Part shown: piece after piece, positions 33,500-39,355 of the stretch
How positions within the stretch are numbered: the stretch's first letter is position 1
How the letters are laid out: each line of letters opens with the position of its first letter
DNA from: Nitrosospira sp.
GTDB lineage: Bacteria; Pseudomonadota; Gammaproteobacteria; Burkholderiales; Nitrosomonadaceae
Assembly (NCBI GenBank): GCA_013821425.1
Contig: JACDGV010000023.1
Coordinates: forward strand, 1 to 39,355
Length of the DNA stretch: 39,355 nucleotides
Direction of reading: 5' to 3'
Program-made: the position numbers and the translations under genes
The notes under the pieces: model-generated
The model's input: the letters and a program-made list of their open reading frames with translations, nothing else
Database searches by the model: none
Told to the model about the DNA's origin: nothing

Positions 33500-33660
33500 A
33501 AACGTTCATGCGAAGAGACAGGACAAGATATGTGAAGTTAGCCAACCTGCAAGCAGGCCGCCTTCCTTCACTCAGCCCTTTATTCGCACGATGTGCTCAA
33601 CGGGTATCCTGCCCTGCGGGGCAAGCAATAAGGGCGGCTGCCGCCGCGAATTTAAGGGGA
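33500..33660. other. oriT: Origin of transfer (oriT), RP4/IncP type
   Basis: Between divergent traK and traJ, as in RP4. From memory of the RP4 sequence, several blocks align in order: the nic region (minus strand CTTCACATATCTTG/T, consensus YATCYTG/Y; nick predicted between 33524 and 33523), the hairpin CCTGC-aa-GCAGG (33546-33557) in place of the RP4 inverted repeat, then CCTTCCTTCACT, TTATTCGCAC, the TraJ-site repeat GCAC-gat-GTGC (33586-33596) and GTGCTCAACGGG-TATCCTGC. Nicking by TraI would start transfer with the minus strand. Confidence 0.85.
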
Positions 33661-33666
33661 CGACCC

Positions 33667-34035
33667 ATGGACAAAGACCAGGCGCAGGGTGCGCGCATCA
33701 CGCGCAAGCAGCATCACCTGCGCGTGCCGGTGCTGCCCGAGGAGGCAACCGTTATCAAGGCCCAGGCGCAGTCTGCCGGGCTGCCCGTTGCCGCCTACCT
33801 GCGTAATGTGGGATTGGGGATGGAAGTCAAAAGCGTGCTCGATTATGAGCGCATCGAGGATCTGGCCCGGATCAATGGGGATCTGGGGCGTTTGGGCGGC
33901 CTCCTGAAGTTGTGGCTCACCAATGATGAGCGGCTGCGTGGCATCCGGGTGGATGAGCTGCGCGCGGTATTGATTAAGATCGAGCGCAACCAGGATGCAA
34001 TGCGCGCGATCATGCAGACGGTGCTGGCCAGGTAA
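33667..34035 (+). CDS. traJ: TraJ, oriT-recognition protein
   Basis: From ATG 33667, with an AAGGGGA ribosome binding site, the 122-aa protein has an RHH-like N-terminus (HHLRVPVLPEEATVIKAQAQ) and the TraJ hallmark DYERIEDLARINGDLGRLGG followed by LLKLWLTNDE. RP4 TraJ (123 aa) binds the inverted repeat next to nic and recruits the relaxase. A longer frame from 33304 would run through oriT and is rejected. The gene is followed after 22 bp by traI. Confidence 0.92.
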   Translation: MDKDQAQGARITRKQHHLRVPVLPEEATVIKAQAQSAGLPVAAYLRNVGLGMEVKSVLDYERIEDLARINGDLGRLGGLLKLWLTNDERLRGIRVDELRAVLIKIERNQDAMRAIMQTVLAR

Positions 34036-34057
34036 CCCAAAGGAGCGCAGGGGAGGG

Positions 34058-35983
34058 ATGATCGCCAAGCACATTCCGATGAAGTCCATGCGGCGCAGCA
34101 GCTTCTCCGAGCTCGTGGCCTACATCACGCACGCCAAGGACAAAGCAGTTCGGATTGGGGCGGTGCGGGTGACGAATTGCCACCAGGACAATGCTCTGGA
34201 TGCCGTGCATGAAATCCTGGCCACCCAGCTGCAAAACCGCAGGGCCTGCAGCGACAAGACCTATCACCTGCTCATTTCCTTCGATGCCGGAGACCGCCCC
34301 TCGGCGGATACCTTGCAAAGCATCGAGGATGAGGTATGCGCATCCCTTGGGTTTAATGATCACCAGCGAATCAGCGCCGTGCACACCGACACCGACAACC
34401 TGCACATGCACGTTGCGATCAACAAGATCCATCCGCACAAGCGCACCATCCATAACCCGTACTGCGACTACAAGGCCCTGGGAGCCCTCTGCCAGCGGCT
34501 CGAAGTGGCCCATGGCCTGATCCATACCAACCACGAGACGATCGCGCGCGGGGCACGCAGCCGCGCGCTCGACATGGAGCATGCCGCAGGTGTTGAGAGC
34601 CTGCTGGGCTGGATCAGGCGCGAATGCTTAAGTGAGTTGCGCCAGGCATCGAGCTGGGCCGCGCTGCATCAAGCCCTAAATCAAAACGGGCTTGCTTTGC
34701 GGGAGCAGGGCAATGGACTCATCGTATCGGATCAGGAGGGAAGAATGGTCAAGGCGAGCTCCATTGCGCGCGAGCTCTCAAAAGCGCAGCTGGAAAAGCG
34801 TTTGGGCCCATTCGTGCCGTTTCTGCCGGATAATGATAGGCAGGTGCAGGCCGTGCGTTCCTACCAGGTGCGCCCGGTGGCGAGAAATTCGAGAACGGAT
34901 GAACTGTACCGGCGCTACCAGGCCGAGCAGGCGCAAAGGTGCCAGGCCCGGACAAGAATTCGGCGCCAATTGCACCTGCAAAACCAGAACCTGCTGAATG
35001 ATGCCAGGGGCCTTGCGAGGATGAAGCGAGGCCTCATCAAGCAGCTCGATTGCGACAGGTTAATCAGACGCGTGCTCTACCATCAGGCAAGCGCTGGCCT
35101 GGGCGCCAGGCTGCAAACCATCCAGGAGGAGCACCAGGTGCGGCGCGCCGAGAGTCTCGCCCCCGTCAAAGCGGTGTCCTGGTTCGACTGGCTGGGGCAG
35201 CGCGCAGTCCTGAATGACAAGGAGGCGCTAGCTGCCCTGCGCCAGCGCAAGAGCCGGGCCGCGCGGCGCGCAAACAGCCTGATGGGGGTTCGGCAGGGCA
35301 GGGCGGAGCAGGGCGGGGCGCACGATAGGGACGGGTTATCGGGGGGCCTCAGGATCGATGGGGTGACCAGACAGGGCACCATCATCCATGCGGACGGCAA
35401 GTCCGCCATCCGCGACAGCGGGCACTGCCTGGAAGTATCGGATGGGATCAGGCAGGACGGCCTGGAGATCGCCCTTCATCTGGCTGTGCGGCGCTTTGGC
35501 CCGCGCATCACCCTCACCGGCGATGCGGACTTCAGGGAGCGCGTCTTGCGCACCTCAGAAGCGCTGAATCTCTCCATAACCTTCACCAGCGAGGCGCAAC
35601 AGCAAATCCATAGGCCGGTGCCGGACGAACTACAACGCATCAAGCCACAGCGCGTAATGCTCCCTGATGCCATCAGTCCCGACGAGGAGGCCGCCCGGCG
35701 CTACATTGCCGAGCGGGAAATGAAGCGGCAGCAGATTGCCGGTATCCCCAGGCATGTGCTGGGTGACGTGGAGCGGCAGGGGCAACTGCGCTACGCCGGC
35801 TGGCGCAGGGTGGACGGCCAGCTGCTCCTGCTGGCAAAAACCCGCGCTGATGAGATTGCCGTCATGCCTGCGGATGCGGCCATGATTGCCCGCATCTCAA
35901 GGGTAAAGCTGGGCGAGACAATCAGATTGGAGGAGAGGGGAGGGGATCAATTGCGCGAGGTAAAACTTGGGGTGAAGTTGTGA
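34058..35983 (+). CDS. traI: TraI relaxase (MOBP family)
   Basis: The 641-aa relaxase starts MIAKHIPMKSMRRSSFSELV. Tyr22 (motif I), Ser74 (motif II, LLISFDAGDRPS) and His116/His118 (motif III, HTDTDNLHMHVAINK) have the same numbers as in RP4 TraI. It cuts at nic, stays bound to the 5' end and leads the strand to the recipient. The middle GTIIHADGKSAIRDSGH and RFGPRITLTGDADFRERV match the RP4 C-terminal half, but the protein is about 90 residues shorter than RP4 TraI (732 aa). ATG 34058 follows GGGAGGG. It overlaps traG by 4 bp. Confidence 0.96.
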   Translation: MIAKHIPMKSMRRSSFSELVAYITHAKDKAVRIGAVRVTNCHQDNALDAVHEILATQLQNRRACSDKTYHLLISFDAGDRPSADTLQSIEDEVCASLGFNDHQRISAVHTDTDNLHMHVAINKIHPHKRTIHNPYCDYKALGALCQRLEVAHGLIHTNHETIARGARSRALDMEHAAGVESLLGWIRRECLSELRQASSWAALHQALNQNGLALREQGNGLIVSDQEGRMVKASSIARELSKAQLEKRLGPFVPFLPDNDRQVQAVRSYQVRPVARNSRTDELYRRYQAEQAQRCQARTRIRRQLHLQNQNLLNDARGLARMKRGLIKQLDCDRLIRRVLYHQASAGLGARLQTIQEEHQVRRAESLAPVKAVSWFDWLGQRAVLNDKEALAALRQRKSRAARRANSLMGVRQGRAEQGGAHDRDGLSGGLRIDGVTRQGTIIHADGKSAIRDSGHCLEVSDGIRQDGLEIALHLAVRRFGPRITLTGDADFRERVLRTSEALNLSITFTSEAQQQIHRPVPDELQRIKPQRVMLPDAISPDEEAARRYIAEREMKRQQIAGIPRHVLGDVERQGQLRYAGWRRVDGQLLLLAKTRADEIAVMPADAAMIARISRVKLGETIRLEERGGDQLREVKLGVKL

Positions 35984-37842
35984 AGCCGCGCACCAACCAT
36001 GCCATCGGGCCGCAGGGGCGCGGGGGAGGGGAGAACCACGCTTTGCTGATGGCCGCTTTGTTCCTGCTGGTGATCCTCGCAGCCATTTCCGCCGCAACGC
36101 AATTCTTTGCCCACCAGTTCCAGTACCACGCCGCCCTGGGAGCGCATCTCTCCCACCTGTACGCGCCCTGGAAGATCCTGCAATGGGCGGGGCAGTGGCA
36201 GGACCTTTACGCCACGCAATTCACCACGGCAGGCAGCGTGGGCACGATGGTGGCGGCAGCGGGCCTGATGTTGCTCATGGCCCTAAAAAAACATCTGTCG
36301 GAGTCTGTCCGCGGGAACCCCTGGCTGCATGGCTCGGCGCGCTGGGCGGATAAGAAGGATATCGTGGCGGCGGGCCTCTTGCCGCGCAACCGCTCATGGT
36401 TACAAAAGTTGAGGGGGCAGGGCGCTCTAGAATCAGGCGCCTCTGGTGTCTACGTGGGTGCCTGGCTGGACAAAAGAGGGCGGCAGCATTACCTGCGGCA
36501 CGCAGGACCCGAGCACGTGCTCTGCTACGCTCCAACGCGCTCGGGCAAGGGCGTGGGCCTCATTGTGCCAACCCTCCTGTCCTGGGGCGAGAGTGCCGTC
36601 ATCACCGATCTGAAAGGCGAATTGTGGGAAATGACCGCCGGGTGGAGAAAGCTTCATGCGGGCAACCGGGTATTGCGCTTTGAGCCGGCGTCGATGGGCG
36701 TCGGTGCGCACTGGAACCCGCTGAATGAAATCCGGGCAGGCAGCGAACATGAAGTGGGCGATGTGCAGAATCTCGCCACCCTGATTGTTGATCCGGATGG
36801 GCGGGGGCTGGAGACGCATTGGCAGAAATCCGCCCAGGCGCTCCTGGTGGGGCTCATCCTGCACGCGCTCTACGAGGCAAAAGAGAAGGGAGAGGCGGCA
36901 CCATCGCTATTCCATATCGATGCATTACTGTCTGATCCGGATCGCGCGATTGCAGAATTGTGGATGGAAATGTTCACAGCCCCATCCGGCAGGGAGAACC
37001 AGCGCATTGTTGTCGCCAGCGCGCGCGACATGATGGACCGGGTCCCGGATGAGGCAGCATCGGTCCTGTCCACGGTCAAATCCTACCTGTCACTGTATCG
37101 CGATCCGGTGGTGCGCGAGAACACCGCGGATTCGCACTTTTGCGTGCGCGACCTCATGCATCATGCGGATCCGGTCAGCCTCTACATTGTCACCCGGCCA
37201 ACCGACAAGGCGCGCCTGCGCCCCTTGATCCGCATCCTGCTCAACATGATCGTGCGCTTGCTGGCGGATCGCATCGAGTTCGAGCAGGGACGCCCCAGGC
37301 CCGTATACCGGCATCGGCTCCTGATGATGCTCGATGAATTCCCAAGCCTGGGCAAACTTGAAATCCTGCAGGAGTCGCTCGCTTTCCTCGCCGGCTACGG
37401 CATCAAGTGCTACCTCATCTGCCAAGATATCAATCAGCTGAAATCCGCCAAGACCGGCTACGGGCAGGATGAGTCCATCACTTCAAACTGCCATATCCAG
37501 GCCGCCTTTCCCCCCAACCGGGTGGAGACCGCGGAGCACTTATCCAAGCTCACGGGCCAGACCACCGTCACCAGGGAGCAAGTCACCAAGGGCGGCAAGC
37601 ACACCTCCCGCACCCTGCAGGAGGTGCAGCGCTCCTTGCTCACGGTGGATGAGTGCCTGCGCATGCCGGGGCCGGTCAAGGGAATGAAGGAGGGGCGCGA
37701 TCTGATCGAGGAGGCGGGCGACATGATCATCTATGTCGCAGGGTATCCGGCCATCTATGGGCGCCAACCCTTGTACTTCCAGGATGAGATCTTCCAGGCG
37801 AGGGCAGAGGTGCCGGCACCCGGAGTGAGCGATCGCCTCTAG
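35980..37842 (+). CDS. traG: TraG, type IV coupling protein (VirD4 family)
   Basis: The 620-aa membrane ATPase has two N-terminal helices (ALLMAALFLLVILAAISAAT; VGTMVAAAGLMLLMAL), a family phrase GNPWLHGSARWADKKDI, Walker A CYAPTRSGKGVGLIVP (near residue 183) and Walker B LLMMLDEFPSLGKLEIL (near 446). It brings the TraI-DNA complex to the Trb channel. The GTG start overlaps the traI stop (GTGA). A TraI-G overlap is also the case in RP4. Length is close to RP4 TraG (635 aa). Confidence 0.96.
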   Translation: MKPRTNHAIGPQGRGGGENHALLMAALFLLVILAAISAATQFFAHQFQYHAALGAHLSHLYAPWKILQWAGQWQDLYATQFTTAGSVGTMVAAAGLMLLMALKKHLSESVRGNPWLHGSARWADKKDIVAAGLLPRNRSWLQKLRGQGALESGASGVYVGAWLDKRGRQHYLRHAGPEHVLCYAPTRSGKGVGLIVPTLLSWGESAVITDLKGELWEMTAGWRKLHAGNRVLRFEPASMGVGAHWNPLNEIRAGSEHEVGDVQNLATLIVDPDGRGLETHWQKSAQALLVGLILHALYEAKEKGEAAPSLFHIDALLSDPDRAIAELWMEMFTAPSGRENQRIVVASARDMMDRVPDEAASVLSTVKSYLSLYRDPVVRENTADSHFCVRDLMHHADPVSLYIVTRPTDKARLRPLIRILLNMIVRLLADRIEFEQGRPRPVYRHRLLMMLDEFPSLGKLEILQESLAFLAGYGIKCYLICQDINQLKSAKTGYGQDESITSNCHIQAAFPPNRVETAEHLSKLTGQTTVTREQVTKGGKHTSRTLQEVQRSLLTVDECLRMPGPVKGMKEGRDLIEEAGDMIIYVAGYPAIYGRQPLYFQDEIFQARAEVPAPGVSDRL

Positions 37843-37903
37843 CGGGGCTGTCGCGTTTTTTATCTGTATTTACAGAAATACGCAAAATTGTTTTTCTGGT
37901 TTT

Positions 37904-38452
37904 ATGCTTCCACTGCTTATGTCATCGGGAGCCCGTTTTTGCAGGCACACAGCGGTTGCCGCAATCGGCTTGCTGCTGCTCGGGTTTGTCTGCTCGGCCT
38001 TGGGCCTTCGGGTCAATGCAACCAAAAGCATTCCCGTCGGCGTGTACCGGATTGTCGATGAACCGGTGGAAAAGGGCGGGTACGTCATCTTCTGCCCGCC
38101 AGAGTCATCCCTGTTCGATGAAGCGCGCGAGCGCGGATACATAGCGGCGGGGTTCTGTCCGGGCGATTACGGCTTCATGATGAAGCGCGTGCTGGCCAGA
38201 GAAAACGACCGGATTGTGTCAACCGGAGAGGGATTGAGAATCAATGGGGCGCTCTTGCCATCAAGCCTGCCGCTCAGAACGGACAAGGCGGGACGAACGA
38301 TGCCGCCTTACCCATTCAGTGATTACACGCTCGGAGAGTCTCAACTCTTGCTCATGTCGGATGTAAGCGGCACGTCTTTCGATGGCCGCTATTTCGGGCC
38401 GGTGGATGTCTCGCAGGTGAGGGGAGTGATTCGGCCGGTTGTTACGTTCTGA
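37904..38452 (+). CDS. traF: TraF, S26-type pilin maturation protease/cyclase
   Basis: The 182-aa protein has one N-terminal membrane helix (AVAAIGLLLLGFVCSALGL), the nucleophile Ser in VNATKSIPVGVYR, RGYIAAGFCPGDYGFMMKRV with the catalytic Lys, and LLLMSDVSGTSFDGRYFGPV. These follow RP4 TraF block by block. Starting at the second ATG (37919) instead of 37904 puts the nucleophile at residue 37, as in RP4, so 37919 may be the true start; neither has a clear ribosome binding site. It cuts and circularises TrbC. It lies 61 bp after traG. Confidence 0.95.
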   Translation: MLPLLMSSGARFCRHTAVAAIGLLLLGFVCSALGLRVNATKSIPVGVYRIVDEPVEKGGYVIFCPPESSLFDEARERGYIAAGFCPGDYGFMMKRVLARENDRIVSTGEGLRINGALLPSSLPLRTDKAGRTMPPYPFSDYTLGESQLLLMSDVSGTSFDGRYFGPVDVSQVRGVIRPVVTF

Positions 38453-38524
38453 TGCTGTTCTTAAGCATATCCACCTTGCCGTTGGACAACAGGACATTCA
38501 TTGTCACGTCGCGACAAACCTTTT

Positions 38525-38805
38525 TCAATCGCGAAGCGGCGGCCACTGACGGGCCGCATGAACCAGGCAGTATCCATATCGCGTCTTGGGCGGCCTCATA
38601 CACCAGTAGATAGTTTTCGTGGGGAATCAGCTCGCGGGTGCCGGGTATCCTTCCTGGTCGCCCCAGCATAATGCGTGGTCAGCCTGGCGGCTGCATGGCT
38701 GAAAAGCTCATCCATATGCGCAGCCGCATGCGGGTTGGCGTCTGCGATGTAGTTCTATATGTCCTCGCGGTCTCTGCTTGCCTGCGGCGTCCAGATAACC
38801 CTCAC
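38525..38805 (-). pseudogene. Degraded ParE-type toxin
   Basis: The frame starts at GTG 38805, overlapping the antitoxin stop (GTGA), and reads VIWTPQASRDREDI, then a TAG stop where ParE proteins have Trp, then NYIADANPHAAAHMDELFSH. A frameshift near 38670 leads to MLGRPGRIPGTRELIPHENY with LLVYEAAQDAIWIL, and another near 38565 to LVHAARQWPPLRD and the stop. The order is that of an intact ParE. One nonsense and two frame changes mean that no functional toxin can be made. Loss would free the plasmid from this addiction module, leaving the antitoxin. Confidence 0.85.
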
Positions 38806-39128
38806 GCCTGGTTGGCTGCATTGGCGCGCCGCGCGGCAAACTCAGCTTCAACTTCCTCGTTTGGCCGTCCTTTCCCGGCGCGCGCGGAGTTCCTGGCAGC
38901 CTCGATTTTTTGTCGCAGGAACTCGTCATATTCCCGCGCCTCGCGCTGTCTTTGCACAAACTCGCGCATCAGCTCCCGCACGACTTGAGACGCAGGCCGG
39001 TGGGCGGCCTTGGCCTCGGCGATGAACTCGGCGCGCAGCTCGGGTTCCAGCTTCATCGTGAAAACGGCTTCCTTGGGTATGATCGGCGTCCTGTCATTAA
39101 TACAGAAGAAGTCAGTAGTGTCCGGCAA
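38802..39128 (-). CDS. RHH-type antitoxin, partner of the degraded ParE
   Basis: The protein contains TPIIPKEAVFTMKLEPELRA and then PASQVVRELMREFVQRQREA, the pattern of ParD/RHH antitoxins, and a charged C-terminus ending RRANAANQA. The in-frame start at 39128 is TTG without a clear ribosome binding site; ATG at 39056 (MKLEPEL) would lose the N-terminal strand. Sequence before about 39105 does not look like the family, so the native N-terminus may have been replaced by an insertion. It is an orphan, since its toxin is a pseudogene. Confidence 0.7.
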   Translation of the reverse strand: MPDTTDFFCINDRTPIIPKEAVFTMKLEPELRAEFIAEAKAAHRPASQVVRELMREFVQRQREAREYDEFLRQKIEAARNSARAGKGRPNEEVEAEFAARRANAANQA

Positions 39129-39129
39129 T

Positions 39130-39355
39130 TAACTCAGGCGGTTATCTAACAGTTTGATTGGGAATAGGAAACAACATGTTTAGGGATGTCACCGATTTGA
39201 ACATGAATTTTTTGGGAAACTGGGGTTTTTGGCCTCCGAGGCGCAGTGGAACGGAAAACCGGGTTAAGCGGTCAATTTAAGTAGCCAATAACTCAGGAGT
39301 CGCCATCAGCTGGATCCCGCAAGGGTCGCAGCTCGCCTTTGGCCACTGCCTCCGG
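39130..39355. other. Right-end region, possible mobile-element edge
   Basis: No supported gene. The minus strand from 39355 has a 20-codon open frame (PEAVAKGELRPLRDPADGDS, then a stop), which would be in frame with the OrfA start if the window were circular. GTAGTGTCCGGCAATTAACT near 39115-39134 resembles an insertion-sequence end, but the element is not identified. Confidence 0.3.

Noticed and set aside
33605-33612. TATCCTG/C on the plus strand as the nic site
   Set aside because: It fits the nic consensus, but RP4 has an equivalent AATCCTGC at the same place between the TraJ site and traJ that is not nicked; the true nic aligns with 33523-33524 on the minus strand.
1-39355. Window as a closed circle with an intact IS across the ends
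   Set aside because: Joining base 1 to 39355 keeps the OrfA frame open for only 20 more codons before a stop, too short for an OrfA, so the join is not supported, though not excluded.

Overview
The window is most likely part, perhaps most, of a conjugative plasmid of a Gram-negative proteobacterium, probably a betaproteobacterium. Nitrosomonas or Nitrosospira relatives are a guess from insertion-sequence and backbone flavour only. No chromosomal housekeeping genes, rRNA or tRNA were seen. The transfer genes follow the gene order of the IncP (RP4/RK2) plasmids: a complete Tra2-like block trbA-B-C-D-E-F-G-H-I-J-K-L on the minus strand (13988-24992), and a Tra1-like block traM-L-K / oriT / traJ-I-G-F (31838-38452).

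Layout. 1-125: left end of an IS3-family element. 123-6521: cargo of four glycosyltransferase genes on the minus strand, more AT-rich in look than the backbone, ending beside IS3 and IS21 transposase remnants (6673-7465). 7644-8216: a parDE-type toxin-antitoxin pair with a clear operator. 8500-9823: an ardC-like antirestriction gene broken by a frameshift. 9860-12724: HU, umuC, umuD and a divergent SRAP (YedK/HMCES-like) gene, forming a DNA-damage/DNA-protection group. 12941-13503: a second parDE pair. 13988-24478: the mating-pair-formation operon, with its probable regulator trbA at 24588-24992. About 0.95 kb without recognised genes (25000-25957) ends in a cluster of palindromes that may be the centromere. 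25958-28137: parB and parA. 28140-28617: an iteron origin with an AT-rich tract, a DnaA-box-like site and 22-bp iterons, followed by a Rep_3-type initiator (28618-30030). 30501-31823: a KorB homologue and a KfrB-like protein. 31838-38452: the DNA-processing genes around an RP4-like oriT. 38525-39128: a third toxin-antitoxin locus whose toxin is a pseudogene.

How it works together. RepA acting at the iterons would replicate the plasmid, and ParA/ParB would segregate it. KorB and TrbA homologues would control the backbone promoters, including a trbB promoter whose -10 box lies inside a dyad. TraJ, TraK and the TraI relaxase would build the relaxosome at oriT, TraG would couple it to the Trb channel, and TraF would mature the TrbC pilin, probably into a circular peptide as in RP4. 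The main novelty is the combination: IncP-type transfer and regulation joined to a non-IncP replicon (Rep_3 initiator plus an HTH-bearing ParA), with glycosyltransferase cargo and SOS genes. I saw no wholly unknown multi-gene defence or biosynthetic system; the least explained parts are the regulatory palindromes, the 25.0-25.96 kb region and the shared TrbJ/TrbK tail.
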